From Thermococcus pacificus (GTDB lineage: Archaea > Methanobacteriota_B > Thermococci > Thermococcales > Thermococcaceae), in assembly GCF_002214485.1 (NCBI RefSeq), contig NZ_CP015102.1, positions 1,178,001-1,242,000 of the forward strand: a DNA stretch of 64,000 nt, written 5' to 3'. Position numbers and translations under genes: made by a program. Under the pieces are notes generated by a model. The model was not told the DNA's origin. It searched no databases and saw only the letters and a program-made list of their open reading frames with translations. Of this stretch, positions 7,824-16,473 are shown one piece after another; position 1 is the stretch's first letter, and each line of letters starts with the position of its first letter.

Positions 7824-8413
7824 TGTTCACCCCTCTTTGACAGCCTGTCAGCCAGTTTAAGCGGTTTTGGATAGCCTCCCTCGAGCAGAGGCTCGACGAT
7901 TCCCACTGCAGATCCCAAGTCGATTAGATTGCCGACGCTTACATAAGCTTTTCCCGTCCTCCGGAAGAGTTCCTCAGGAACTCCCCTCAGTGGCCTTTTA
8001 GCAACCCCAACCGTCGGCCTCCCTGTGAGAAGGCCTATGTGTGACGCGAGACCGTATCCCCTCGGATGTGCCCTCCCGTGCCCTTCAACAAGCAGAACGT
8101 CAAAATCCTCCCCGCGGAGTGCCAGAAGAACCGGCCTCGTCTCGCGCAGGAAGAAGTAGGTGGGGATGTAGGGGACGCTCACTTCGATCTCCACGACATT
8201 TGCCCTCAGAAGCTCACACTCGGGGAAGGAACAGAGGACGAAAGCCGCCCTAGCGAGATCTCCCCGGTAGGAGACGTCCACGGCGGCAACTGTTTTCACA
8301 TTGGAAACGTCGAGGGGTCTCTCCACTATCTGCCCCGCCAGCTTTCTCTGGAGGGTGGCTATGAGTTCGAGCTTTCTCTCGGTAATTATGCAATTCTTTG
8401 ATTCATTAATCAC
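7820..8413 (-). CDS. nfi: Endonuclease V (deoxyinosine 3'-endonuclease)
   Basis: 197 residues, typical for EndoV. The catalytic aspartate lies in AAVDVSYRG (about 46), the second carboxylate in [22 protein letters not shown] (about 108-130) with the conserved G-H-G-x-x-H-P, and GVAKRPL is the family lysine motif. It cuts one base 3' of deoxyinosine, a deamination product that is frequent at high temperature. The start is a GTG following GGTGATTAC. It lies 24 bases after the translin gene and overlaps ribK by four bases. Confidence 0.93.
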   Translation of the reverse strand: MINESKNCIITERKLELIATLQRKLAGQIVERPLDVSNVKTVAAVDVSYRGDLARAAFVLCSFPECELLRANVVEIEVSVPYIPTYFFLRETRPVLLALRGEDFDVLLVEGHGRAHPRGYGLASHIGLLTGRPTVGVAKRPLRGVPEELFRRTGKAYVSVGNLIDLGSAVGIVEPLLEGGYPKPLKLADRLSKRGEQ

Positions 8414-8437
8414 GTAATCACCGAATTATGTGGTTAA

Positions 8438-9076
8438 CTACTGGTTTTCCCTATTCTCTAGAGCTTCAACCGCATTCCTAAGCCGGGACTCGAGCCTGGC
8501 GTTGAGCTTCGCCCTCGTTAGGTCCTCCAGAGTTCTCTCTAGTATTCCCCTCGCCTGATCCTGCTTCCCCCTCACGTTGACGAGGCCCTTCGGGTACTCC
8601 AGCGTCATTAGCTCCTCGTAAACGCTCTCCATGAAGCGGTAAGTTTTCTCTGCCTCATCCAGTTTTCCATCGAGCAGAAGGAGAAGGAAGTGCCTCCTCA
8701 GTTCCCCTATGAGGTCGCCGACTCCGAGGGCGTAGTCCGCGTGAGGGACGCCGAGCTCGGCAGGTGAAGGGAATTCGCTCCCTGTCATGTACGCGAAGAA
8801 CAGGCTCGCCTCCACGAACTCTTGGTGGGCGCTCTGGACGTAGCCGGTGTAGTAAAGGTCGGGATGTTCCCTTAGCTTTTCCTTCAGCTTCTCCACCTTT
8901 TCGCGCGCTACCTTCAGTCTCTCGCGGGCCTTTTCGGTCTCCCCGCGATGGAGGGCTTTTATCGTATCCCCGCTGAGCCTCACGATCTCGCGCGTCAGTC
9001 TGAGCGCCTCCTCCCGGAGTGAGTCCTTCTCGTCGAGGACTTTCCTTATCTCGGCTATTATTTCCTTTAGCTCCAT
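8438..9076 (-). CDS. Translin family RNA/DNA-binding protein
   Basis: 212 residues, all helical, matching the archaeal translin/TRAX family. Family marks include ALRLTREIVRLSGDTIKALHRG, YYTGYVQSAHQEFVEASLFFAYM, YALGVGDLIGELRRHFLLLLLDG and the C-terminal FMESVYEELMTLEYPKGL. Archaeal translins form octameric shells and some degrade RNA; the Asp/Glu residues of the E-x-x-E and G-D-L-x-G-E-L-R segments are kept. The ATG follows GGTGAGAGT and a TATA TTTTTAAGG at 9104-9112. First gene of the translin-nfi-ribK-membrane protein unit. Confidence 0.9.
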   Translation of the reverse strand: MELKEIIAEIRKVLDEKDSLREEALRLTREIVRLSGDTIKALHRGETEKARERLKVAREKVEKLKEKLREHPDLYYTGYVQSAHQEFVEASLFFAYMTGSEFPSPAELGVPHADYALGVGDLIGELRRHFLLLLLDGKLDEAEKTYRFMESVYEELMTLEYPKGLVNVRGKQDQARGILERTLEDLTRAKLNARLESRLRNAVEALENRENQ

Positions 9077-9113
9077 ACTCTCACCAAAGAGAGTTATGAA
9101 AGAACCTTAAAAA

Positions 9114-9262
9114 TGTGGGCCCGACCGATCCCCCACCCTCATCGACCGCCCGACGGCTCACTCAGGCAGTCCGGAGGGCGGGCCCTGTCCGCCCGGCATC
9201 GTCGCACCCGATCATCGACGGCTCAGCCCCCTCCCGGGCCCGGGCCACCGGGCGTCGTCGGA
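9114..9262 (-). ncRNA. Probable double-hairpin H/ACA-like RNA
   Basis: A very GC-rich, non-coding block between translin and metK. On the minus strand hairpin 1 is closed by CGCCCGG/CCGGGCG and followed, after one base, by ACA at 9188-9186; inside is a CCCGG/TCGGG stem with a GA...GATGA kink-turn. Hairpin 2 is closed by GGGCCCG (9185-9179) and CGGGCCC (9123-9117), then ACA at 9116-9114 and a T-run. A TATA-like CTTAAAATTT at about 9285-9294 would start the RNA at about 9262. The pocket of hairpin 2 is not clearly resolved and no target was recognised, so confidence is moderate. Confidence 0.5.
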
Positions 9263-9344
9263 TGCATACGGGGGATTTTCGAATGAAATTTTAAGGGTTT
9301 CGAGACCAATAACCGGCAGGAATATTCAACTTTCGGATTCATGC

Positions 9345-9358
9345 CGAAAAGTATATAA
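9345..9358 (+). promoter_or_regulatory. BRE/TATA box of metK
   Basis: AAAAGTATATAAAG, a near-consensus strong archaeal promoter. It predicts a start near 9383, giving a leader of about 20 bases with GAGGTG before the ATG at 9404. Confidence 0.8.
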
Positions 9359-9403
9359 AGCGATGAACAGACCCGCTCATACACACTTCGAGAGGTGGCG
9401 ATC

Positions 9404-10621
9404 ATGGCTGAGAAGGTTAGGAACATAGTTGTTGAGGAAATGGTAAGGACTCCGGTCGAGATGCAGAAGGTCGAGCTCGTCGAGAGGAAAGGTATAGGCC
9501 ACCCGGACAGCATTGCCGACGGCATAGCCGAGGCCGTCAGCAGGGCTCTCAGCAGGGAGTACATCAAGAGATACGGCATAATCCTCCACCACAACACCGA
9601 CCAGGTCGAAGTGGTTGGCGGAAGGGCCTACCCGCGCTTCGGCGGTGGTGAGGTCATCAAGCCGATCTACATCCTCCTCTCCGGAAGGGCCGTAGAGATG
9701 GTCGACCGCGAGTTCTTCCCGGTTCACGAGATAGCCATAAAAGCCGCCCGCGAGTACCTCAAGAAGGCCGTCAGGCACCTTGATCTGGAGCACCACGTCA
9801 TCATAGACTCCCGCATCGGCCAGGGAAGCGTTGATCTCGTTGGTGTCTTCAACAAGGCCAAGGAGAACCCGATTCCGCTCGCCAACGACACCTCCTTTGG
9901 AGTCGGCTACGCCCCGCTCAGCGAGACCGAGAGGATCGTTTATGAGACCGAAAAGCTCCTCAACAGCGACGAGTTCAAGAAGAAGTGGCCGGCAGTTGGC
10001 GAGGACATCAAGGTCATGGGCCTCAGGAAGGGTGACGAGATAGACCTGACAATAGCAGCCGCCATAGTGGACAGTGAAGTGGACAACCCGGACGACTACA
10101 TGGCTGTCAAGGAGGCCATCTACGAAGCTGCCAAGGAAGTTGTTGAGTCCCACACCCAGAGGAAGGTTAACATACACGTCAACACCGCCGACGACCCGAA
10201 GAAGGACATCTACTACATCACCGTCACCGGAACGAGCGCAGAGGCCGGAGACGACGGTTCCGTTGGAAGGGGCAACCGCGTTAACGGACTCATCACTCCG
10301 AACAGGCACATGAGCATGGAAGCAGCTGCCGGCAAGAACCCGGTCAGCCACGTTGGAAAGATATACAACCTCCTCTCGATGCTCATAGCAAACGACATAG
10401 CAGAGCAGGTCGAGGGCGTCGAGGAGGTCTACGTCAGAATCCTGAGCCAGATAGGCAAGCCGATCGACGAGCCGCTCGTTGCAAGCGTCCAGATAATACC
10501 GAAGAAGGGCTACTCACTCGACGTCATCGAGAGGCCGGCCTATGAGATAGCGGATGCATGGCTAGCTGACATAAACAAGATTCAGAAGATGATCCTCGAG
10601 GACAAGCTCAACGTCTTCTGA
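9404..10621 (+). CDS. metK: S-adenosylmethionine synthetase, archaeal type
   Basis: 405 residues, the length of the archaeal MAT family (COG1812), which is only distantly related to the bacterial enzyme. Visible family features are [18 protein letters not shown] near the N-terminus, [12 protein letters not shown], and [23 protein letters not shown] in the catalytic centre. It joins methionine and ATP to make SAM in the cytosol. The codon choice is strongly biased (AAG, GTC/GTT, CTC) and the promoter is strong, as expected of a highly expressed gene. The ATG at 9404 is preferred to the GTG at 9395 because GAGGTG precedes it by six bases. Confidence 0.97.
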   Translation: MAEKVRNIVVEEMVRTPVEMQKVELVERKGIGHPDSIADGIAEAVSRALSREYIKRYGIILHHNTDQVEVVGGRAYPRFGGGEVIKPIYILLSGRAVEMVDREFFPVHEIAIKAAREYLKKAVRHLDLEHHVIIDSRIGQGSVDLVGVFNKAKENPIPLANDTSFGVGYAPLSETERIVYETEKLLNSDEFKKKWPAVGEDIKVMGLRKGDEIDLTIAAAIVDSEVDNPDDYMAVKEAIYEAAKEVVESHTQRKVNIHVNTADDPKKDIYYITVTGTSAEAGDDGSVGRGNRVNGLITPNRHMSMEAAAGKNPVSHVGKIYNLLSMLIANDIAEQVEGVEEVYVRILSQIGKPIDEPLVASVQIIPKKGYSLDVIERPAYEIADAWLADINKIQKMILEDKLNVF

Positions 10622-10645
10622 GCCTTTTCCTTTTAATTCTGGCAA
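10622..10645 (+). terminator. T-rich terminator after metK
   Basis: Immediately after the stop comes CCTTTTCCTTTTAATTC, an oligo-T pattern of the kind that ends transcription in archaea without a hairpin. Confidence 0.5.
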
Positions 10646-10676
10646 TCAGTTCGCTTCTAAAAGTTTTGAAAACAGG

Positions 10677-10898
10677 TCAGAGTGCAGGGTAGGTGTTCTG
10701 CTTCAGGGCCCTGAGAAGCTTGGCCTCTTCCATCATAACGGCAAACTTCTCCTTTTTGACTTTAGTGAGCTGTGCAGCGGCGGCCTTCTTCTGGCGGGCA
10801 AGCCTCACGAGTCTGGCCTCTTCAAGGGCAAGGAGTTCCTTCCTCTTCTTAACAACCTCAAGCCTCTTCTCGAGGAGGGTGGATTTCAGCCTTTCCAT
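10677..10898 (-). CDS. Small lysine-rich coiled-coil protein, unknown
   Basis: 73 residues, about half Lys, Arg, Glu, Ala or Leu, predicted to be one continuous helix or coiled coil (KRLEVVKKRKELLALEEARLV...). It has a well-formed gene structure: TATA CTTATAAGG at 10932-10940, GGTGAT three bases before the ATG, and a convergent stop opposite metK. The basic helix suggests nucleic-acid or ribosome association, but no family was recognised. Confidence 0.75.
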   Translation of the reverse strand: MERLKSTLLEKRLEVVKKRKELLALEEARLVRLARQKKAAAAQLTKVKKEKFAVMMEEAKLLRALKQNTYPAL

Positions 10899-11024
10899 AG
10901 TATCACCTGCTTTATTTAGGCGACTCTAAACCTTATAAGTTTTTCGCTGAATGCTACATATACATTCGGCAATCGACGAGGAACATACCTATAAACCAGC
11001 GTGGCTCAGAGACTCCGGTGGGGG

Positions 11025-11222
11025 ATGATAATCGTGGTAACCGGAACTCCCGGCGTGGGCAAGACCACGATCTCAAAACTCCTCGCGGAGAGGCTCGGCT
11101 GCAGGTATGCGGGCATAAAGGAATCTGCCATCGAGAGGGGCGTTAAAAAGCGTGCTGGAATCGTTGACTGGAGCGACGCGTACGACGAGGTGCTGCCCTA
11201 TTCGATGCTTGGGGGTGATTGA
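11025..11222 (+). pseudogene. AK6/Fap7-type adenylate kinase with internal deletion
   Basis: 65 residues in one open frame. Residues 1-32 are a perfect P-loop start, [21 protein letters not shown], of the AK6/Fap7 family, normally about 180 residues long. The remaining part, [23 protein letters not shown], resembles what I recall as the C-terminal tail of the Thermococcales family members. The middle of roughly 110 codons, holding the NMP-binding and LID regions, is absent without a frameshift. It keeps a TATA CCTATAAAC (10989-10997), a GGTGG ribosome site and translational coupling to the next gene, so a short protein may still be made. A functional P-loop peptide is the alternative. Confidence 0.6.
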
Positions 11223-11879
11223 ATGCGCATCCTCGCCATCACGGACATTCACGGAAGGCTGGAGAAGGTAGAAACGCTGACCGCGGCCCTTGGGGGACTT
11301 GAGCCGGAGCTTGTGCTCGTGGCCGGCGATATAACGAACTTTAGCAGCGCCAACACCGCCAGGAAGGTTCTCAAGCCGCTCCTCGCCCTCGACATACCGG
11401 TGGTGGCGGTCCACGGCAACTGCGACGGCAGGGACGTTCCAGAACTGCTTGGGGAGCTCGGAATAGGTGCCCACGGCCGGCGCGTCGAGATAAACGGGTT
11501 AGGAATAGTCGGAATCGGCGGTTCGAACCTAACACCGTTCAACACCATTTGGGAGCTAAGTGAGGACGAGATAAAAGAAATCCTCGAGCGGAACTACCGG
11601 GTAGGGGACGTAATCCTCTCCCACGTCCCACCTAAGGACACAAAAGCCGACAAGGTTCACTCGGGGCTTCACGTTGGGAGCACTGCGCTCAGGGAGTTCA
11701 TAGAGAAAAACCAGCCGCCCCTCGTCATCTGTGGCCACATCCACGAGGCCAGGAGCGTTGACAGGATTGGAGAAACCTTCATCGTTAATCCGGGCCCACT
11801 CTTCAAGGGATACTACGCGGTGATAGAGTTCGATGAAGGGGAGAAAAGGGTGAAAAACGTGGAGCTGAGAAAGCTTTGA
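11223..11879 (+). CDS. Calcineurin-like metallophosphoesterase
   Basis: 218 residues with the complete di-metal phosphoesterase signature: D-x-H in ITDIHGR (8-10), GDITN (35-39), the GNCD motif (VHGNCDGRD, 64-72), SHVPP (about 136), and GHIHEA (about 172-177). The family hydrolyses phosphomono- or diesters; this short cytosolic form (YfcE/Icc-like, COG2129 group) has no assigned substrate. It begins directly after the AK6 remnant stop, with GGGGGTGAT as ribosome site, so the two are one operon. A CTTTTTCTTC run follows the stop. Confidence 0.92.
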   Translation: MRILAITDIHGRLEKVETLTAALGGLEPELVLVAGDITNFSSANTARKVLKPLLALDIPVVAVHGNCDGRDVPELLGELGIGAHGRRVEINGLGIVGIGGSNLTPFNTIWELSEDEIKEILERNYRVGDVILSHVPPKDTKADKVHSGLHVGSTALREFIEKNQPPLVICGHIHEARSVDRIGETFIVNPGPLFKGYYAVIEFDEGEKRVKNVELRKL

Positions 11880-11890
11880 CCTTTTTCTTC

Positions 11891-11925
11891 TGAAAGCCTC
11901 GCCCTTTAGGGCGGGAGGAGGTCAG
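11891..11925 (+). repeat. IS200/IS605 (TnpB) right-end-like relic, copy 1
   Basis: GAAAGCCTC then GCCCTTTAGGGC hairpin then GGAGGAGGTCAG. A second copy in this window (34622-34656, other strand) matches 30 of 35 positions. The hairpin followed by GGAGGAGGTCA closely resembles the right end of archaeal IS200/IS605 elements, where the TnpB guide RNA scaffold ends. No tnpB or tnpA is attached. It lies in the gap between two convergent genes and could now act as a terminator. Confidence 0.6.
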
Positions 11926-13095
11926 TCAGACCAGCTTCTTCTCCTTCAGGACTTTTTCCATCCTGTCCATCGCTTCCTCAAGCTTCTCGTAGGCTGTGGC
12001 GTAGCTTATCCTTATGTAACCCTCGCCGGCCTTTCCGAAGGCACTTCCGGGGACGACGGCAACCTTAGCCTCCTTCAGCATCAGCTCGCTGAACTCCTTG
12101 TCGGTGAGGCCGGTATCTTTGATGCGCGGGAAGATGTAGAAGGCGCCCTTTGGTTTAACCGTCGGCAGGCCCATCTCGTTCAAGCGCTTCCAGACGAGGT
12201 TCCTCCTCCTGTCGTACTCCTTCCTCATCTCCTCGACGGCCTCCCAGCTCCTCGGGTCATCGAGGGCCTTCGCAGCGGCGTACTGGACGAACGTTACTGG
12301 ACAGGTGGAGTTGTACATCTGGAAGCGGGTCATCTTCTCGATAATCCAGTCAGGGGCGGCGACGAAGCCGAGGCGCCAGCCGGTCATGGCAAAGGTCTTG
12401 GAGAAGCCGTTGACGGTTATCGTTCTCTCGAACATGCCGTCAAGGGAAGCGATGCTGTAGTTCTTAACGCCGTCGTAGACGAAGTGCTCGTAAACTTCAT
12501 CGCTTATGACCATGAGGTCGTGCTCCACCGCGAAGTCGGCAATCTCCTCGATGTCTTTCTTCGTTAGAACGGAACCCGTGGGATTGTTGGGGGTGTTTAT
12601 GATGAGTGCCCTCGTTTTTTCGGTGACGTGCTTCTCAAGGTCGTCAACGGAAAGGCGGAACTCGTTCTCCTCGTAGGTCGGAACCTCAACGGGCTTTCCG
12701 CCGGCGAGGACAACGGCTGGAGCGTAGCTCACGAACATCGGAGAGGGTATCAGAACTTCTTCGCCGTCCTTCAGGAACGTTGCGAAGCCCATTATGAAGG
12801 CCTGATTTGCACCAGTGAGTATCATTACCTCGGTTTTTGGATCCGCCTCGATGCCGTTCTGCTTTTTGAGCTTTCTGGCAACAGCCTCGCGGAGCATTGG
12901 CAGGCCGGCGTTGGGGCCGTAGTGGGTGTAGCCCTTATCGAGGGCCTCCTTGGCATACTCTTTTATATGCTCAGGAGTGTCGAAGTCCGGTTCGCCGATT
13001 CCGAGCGAGATTACATCTTCCATTCCGGCAGCCAAATCGAAGAGCTTTCTAATCTCAGAAGGGTTGACAAGCTCAAGTCTGTCGCTCAGCGCCAT
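11926..13095 (-). CDS. Class I/II PLP-dependent aminotransferase
   Basis: 389 residues, matching the Pyrococcus/Thermococcus aspartate/aromatic/alanine-type aminotransferases. PLP contacts visible: TGANQAFIMG (phosphate loop, about 98), NTPNNPTGSVL (about 170), ISDEVYEHF (about 198), and the Schiff-base lysine in NGFSKTFAMTGWRLGF (about 235). The substrate range cannot be set from sequence. The start ATG follows GGTGATGTTC; a TATA GGTTATAAA is at 13126-13134. The stop lies one base after the IS-like relic. Confidence 0.93.
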   Translation of the reverse strand: MALSDRLELVNPSEIRKLFDLAAGMEDVISLGIGEPDFDTPEHIKEYAKEALDKGYTHYGPNAGLPMLREAVARKLKKQNGIEADPKTEVMILTGANQAFIMGFATFLKDGEEVLIPSPMFVSYAPAVVLAGGKPVEVPTYEENEFRLSVDDLEKHVTEKTRALIINTPNNPTGSVLTKKDIEEIADFAVEHDLMVISDEVYEHFVYDGVKNYSIASLDGMFERTITVNGFSKTFAMTGWRLGFVAAPDWIIEKMTRFQMYNSTCPVTFVQYAAAKALDDPRSWEAVEEMRKEYDRRRNLVWKRLNEMGLPTVKPKGAFYIFPRIKDTGLTDKEFSELMLKEAKVAVVPGSAFGKAGEGYIRISYATAYEKLEEAMDRMEKVLKEKKLV

Positions 13096-13189
13096 GAACA
13101 TCACCGAAGGGTCTTCGTGTCGATGTTTATAACCTTACCTCAACGAATAGATGTACATTAAAACGCAGAAAAATACATTAAAGCACGGC

Positions 13190-14821
13190 TCAGCTGAGCT
13201 GGCCCGGCAGTCCCCTCGCGAAAACCGCGAAGCCCCCCACAACAAGAACGTCCAGCTTCGCGTTCCTGAAGGTCTTCAGAGCGTCCGCTGGAGAGCAAAC
13301 TATCGGCTCGCCGTGCATGTTGAAGCTCGTGTTCAGCACCGCGCCGATGCCAGTTTTCTTGTCGAATTCCTTAATTATGCGATAGTACGTGGGGTTAATT
13401 TCCTCCCTTACAGCCTGGGGCCTCGTCGTCCCATCAACGTGCACAACCGCTGGAGCGAGCTTTCTAAACTCTTCGCTCGCGGTGTAGCTCATCGTCATGA
13501 ACTCGTTGGGCCTTCCTCCAAGGTCTTCTAAGTATTCTTCGGCCCTTTCCCAGAGCATCGACGGCGCGAAGGGCTGGAAGACGTCCCTCCTCAGCGCGAC
13601 GTTGAGCCTCTCCTTCACGCTATCGTCGCGCGGGTCGGCCAGGATAGAGCGGTTGCCCAGGGCTCTCGGCCCGAACTCCATTCTTCCCTGGAAGAGGCCG
13701 ACAAGCTTTCCTTCTTCCAAGGCGTCTGCAACGAAGGATGGAACATCGACCTCCTCGTACTCGACCCCTTCGCTTCTCAGGAAGTCCTCAACGTAATCCG
13801 GCCCGTATCCTGGTCCGAGGTAGACGTGCTCGAGCCTGAAGGGCTTCCACTTTCCGTCCAGCCTCTCCATCTGGGCCTTGACGAAAACCGCCGCCCCGAA
13901 GGCAAGGCCGCCGTCGTCCATAGCTGGGAAGACCCACAGGTTATCATCGCCGAGAACGTGCCTCAGAACGGCGTTTGCCTTGACGTTCTGGGCAACTCCA
14001 CCAGCGTAAGCCACGGGAAGGGCACGGTTTTTCAGCCTGAGGCCCAGCTCTTCAATCAGCTTTTCAAGGTGGGCCTGGGCGCTGGCCGCTATCTCGATGG
14101 CCTTCTTCTGCAGCACTCCGTCGAGCTTTCCGCGCTTCATCTGGTTCGCTATCTCCTTTGCGTGCCTCAGCGGGTAGTCAAAGAGTTCCGCCAGCTTTCT
14201 CGTGGCTTCGACGCCGATGACGCCGAGGTGGTTCTCAAAAGTTAAACCGTTAAGCTCGATTATCGCGCTCAAATCGTACTTTGGCCTCCCGTAGGCGGCT
14301 AAGCTCATCACTTTGCCCTCGTGGCGCATGGGCTTAAAACCCAACAGCTCGGTAACCGAAGCATAGAAGTCGCCGAGGGAGTCAACGTAGGTGCTCTGGG
14401 CTATCCTTATCATCTCGCCCCCTCTCGCGACGTAGACCGACGAGCTCAGCCCGTCGCCGGCGGCATCAATGCTCACCGCTAAGGCATCCCGCCAGCCGGA
14501 GGTGTAGTAAGCCGAAGCGGAGTGAGCTAAGTGGTGTTCGACGAAGAGGACCTTCCTCTTGAAGTCCGGCCCAAAAACGGCCCGGAGGTTGGTTTCAAGC
14601 TCCTTAAGGCGGGCAAGCTTTCTGAAAACTCCGGCAACAGCTATTATTTCAACGTCCTCCGGAGAGGCGTTCGCCATTTCAAGAACCTTTCTTAGGCTAA
14701 GCTCTGGAAAACCGCGGTATTTCTTGACCCTGTTCAGGCGCTCCTCGTTCACGGCGAAGAGCCTATCTCCGTCTATCAGCACCGCCCCTGCGTCGTGGCC
14801 GTCGTGTATCCCGAGTATCAT
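13190..14821 (-). CDS. NodU/CmcH-family carbamoyltransferase
   Basis: 543 residues, full length for the family. The N-terminal ASKHA-fold domain has GIHDGHDAGAVLI, NEERLNRVKKYRGFP and the metal/carbamoyl-phosphate site VEHHLAHSASAYY. The C-terminal domain has GLFQGRMEFGPRALGNRSILADPR and LNTSFNMHGEPIV. Relatives move a carbamoyl group from carbamoyl phosphate, via carbamoyl-adenylate, to a hydroxyl of a sugar or antibiotic; the acceptor here is unknown. The start has GGGAGG, which can pair with CTCCC just before the ATG, and a long palindrome lies upstream at 14855-14878. Stands alone between proS and the aminotransferase gene. Confidence 0.92.
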   Translation of the reverse strand: MILGIHDGHDAGAVLIDGDRLFAVNEERLNRVKKYRGFPELSLRKVLEMANASPEDVEIIAVAGVFRKLARLKELETNLRAVFGPDFKRKVLFVEHHLAHSASAYYTSGWRDALAVSIDAAGDGLSSSVYVARGGEMIRIAQSTYVDSLGDFYASVTELLGFKPMRHEGKVMSLAAYGRPKYDLSAIIELNGLTFENHLGVIGVEATRKLAELFDYPLRHAKEIANQMKRGKLDGVLQKKAIEIAASAQAHLEKLIEELGLRLKNRALPVAYAGGVAQNVKANAVLRHVLGDDNLWVFPAMDDGGLAFGAAVFVKAQMERLDGKWKPFRLEHVYLGPGYGPDYVEDFLRSEGVEYEEVDVPSFVADALEEGKLVGLFQGRMEFGPRALGNRSILADPRDDSVKERLNVALRRDVFQPFAPSMLWERAEEYLEDLGGRPNEFMTMSYTASEEFRKLAPAVVHVDGTTRPQAVREEINPTYYRIIKEFDKKTGIGAVLNTSFNMHGEPIVCSPADALKTFRNAKLDVLVVGGFAVFARGLPGQLS

Positions 14822-14842
14822 GGGAGCGCCTCCCGGGTTGTA

Positions 14843-14878
14843 GTTTACCCGTAAGTAATTTACTCAGGAGTAAATTAC
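14843..14878. promoter_or_regulatory. Perfect 11-bp inverted repeat, likely operator of the carbamoyltransferase gene
   Basis: Arms GTAATTTACTC (14855-14865) and GAGTAAATTAC (14868-14878) are perfect complements around a central AG. A further half-site-like GTTTACCC lies at 14843-14850. The element overlaps the only AT-rich stretch able to serve as a TATA box for the gene starting at 14821, so a dimeric regulator bound here should control transcription. The regulator is not known. Confidence 0.65.
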
Positions 14879-14896
14879 CCAAAAGGGAAAGAGAAA

Positions 14897-16348
14897 TCAA
14901 TAAGTCCTCGCGAAGCGCGCGATGAACTTTGCCTCCCTGCCGCAGACCGGGCACTTCTTCCCTTCTGGTGCCTTAGCTGTCTCCTCCGGGTAGGGGATGC
15001 CCAGCATCTTGGCGTCCAGTTCTTCCTCCATCTTGAGGCCGCACTCCTCCTCGCCACACCAGGGAATCTCCACGATTCCGCGCCTGTTCTCAAAGACTCC
15101 TTTTGCCTCCTCAATCGTGTCAACGCGCTTGATGTGGCTCTCGAGGAACTCCCTGGCGCGGTTGTAGAGGTTCTCCATTATCTCGTCGAAGGTTCTCCTG
15201 ACGGCTTCAACGATCTCAGCCCTCTCAACGACCTCCTTCGTGAGGGTGTCGCGCCTAGCTATGACGGCTTTTCCGCCCTCAACGTCCTTCGGGCCGACCT
15301 CTATCCTCACCGGAACGCCCTTCAGCTCCCAGTCGTAGTACTTCCTGCCCGGCCTTATATCGCGCTCATCGACGTGGACGCGGATTCCGGCGTCCCTCAG
15401 CTCCTCCGCTATCTCCCTCGCGTAGGCGAAGACGTCCACCTCTGCATCCTTCTTCGGAATCGGGACTATAACCACCTGAATCGGCGCTATCGTCGGGGGC
15501 AGGACGAGGCCGTTGTCGTCGCCGTGGATGGCCATGACGGCAGCCAAAAGGCGCTCGCTCATTCCGAAGGTCGTCTGGTGGACGTACTCATGCTCGCCCT
15601 CCTCGGTCTCGTACTGGATGTTATATGCCTTAGCGAAGTTCTGCCTGTAGTTGTGCATCGTACCTATCTGGAGCGTCCTGCCGTCGGGCATCATGACCTC
15701 CGCGCCGAGGGAGTAGTAGGCCCCGGGGAACTTGTCCCAGTCCGGGCGCTTGGAGACTATGTACGGAATCGCGAGGAACTTCGCGAGCCTGTCGAATATC
15801 TCAAGGTCCTCCCTTATCTGCCTCTCGGCATCCTCATAGCTGTCGTGGGCTGTGTGGGCCTCAAAGAACCGGCTTATCTCCCTCACGCGGATGAGCGGCC
15901 TCGTATGCTTGGTCTCGTAGCGGTAGGTGTTGACTATCTGATAGACCTTGAACGGAAGGTCCGCGTGGGAGCGAATCCAGAGCGAGAACATCGAATACAT
16001 TGCCGTCTCGCTCGTGGGCCTGAGGATGAGCCTGACGTCGAGCGGATCTAAACCGGCATGTGTGACCCAGTAAACCTCGCCCTCGAAGCCCTTTATGTGC
16101 TCCGCCTCCTTCTGGAACTCAGTTTCGGGGATGAGCGCGGGGAAGAGAACCTCGTCATGGCCGGTTCTCTCCATCTCGGAGTGTATAAAGCGCTCGATGT
16201 TGCGCATGATTTTGAGGCCGTAGGGGAGCCAGATGTTCATCCCCTTGACCGGATAGCGCTTGTCCTGGATTCCAGCGGTCTCGATAAGCTCGTTGTACCA
16301 CTCGCTGAAATTCTCGCTCCACTTTTCCCTCTTAACTTTACCCCCCAT
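14897..16348 (-). CDS. proS: Prolyl-tRNA synthetase, archaeal/eukaryote type
   Basis: 483 residues ending in Tyr, the hallmark of type 3 (archaeal/eukaryotic) ProRS. Class II motifs: motif 1 around [17 protein letters not shown], motif 2 [21 protein letters not shown], motif 3 around [14 protein letters not shown]. The C-terminal zinc domain has WCGEEECG and [10 protein letters not shown]. It charges tRNA-Pro in the cytosol. The ATG follows GGTGGTGCAG; a TATA-like CTTAAAAAC lies at 16379-16387. Confidence 0.97.
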   Translation of the reverse strand: MGGKVKREKWSENFSEWYNELIETAGIQDKRYPVKGMNIWLPYGLKIMRNIERFIHSEMERTGHDEVLFPALIPETEFQKEAEHIKGFEGEVYWVTHAGLDPLDVRLILRPTSETAMYSMFSLWIRSHADLPFKVYQIVNTYRYETKHTRPLIRVREISRFFEAHTAHDSYEDAERQIREDLEIFDRLAKFLAIPYIVSKRPDWDKFPGAYYSLGAEVMMPDGRTLQIGTMHNYRQNFAKAYNIQYETEEGEHEYVHQTTFGMSERLLAAVMAIHGDDNGLVLPPTIAPIQVVIVPIPKKDAEVDVFAYAREIAEELRDAGIRVHVDERDIRPGRKYYDWELKGVPVRIEVGPKDVEGGKAVIARRDTLTKEVVERAEIVEAVRRTFDEIMENLYNRAREFLESHIKRVDTIEEAKGVFENRRGIVEIPWCGEEECGLKMEEELDAKMLGIPYPEETAKAPEGKKCPVCGREAKFIARFARTY

Positions 16349-16473
16349 CTGCACCACCTAAAGGGAGAAACCGGAAAAGTTTTTAAGTTTTCCCGGAGGT
16401 GGCCCGGCTTTTTGACAAACCGTAAAGGAAAACCTTATTAGGGTCGTTTCGATAAGCGTCTTAAGGTGATAAC

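Noticed and set aside
9121-9260. Possible SRP RNA, RNase P RNA or SAM riboswitch upstream of metK
   Set aside because: No SRP helix 8 motif or RNase P core was found, and the structured strand is antisense to metK with its own promoter.
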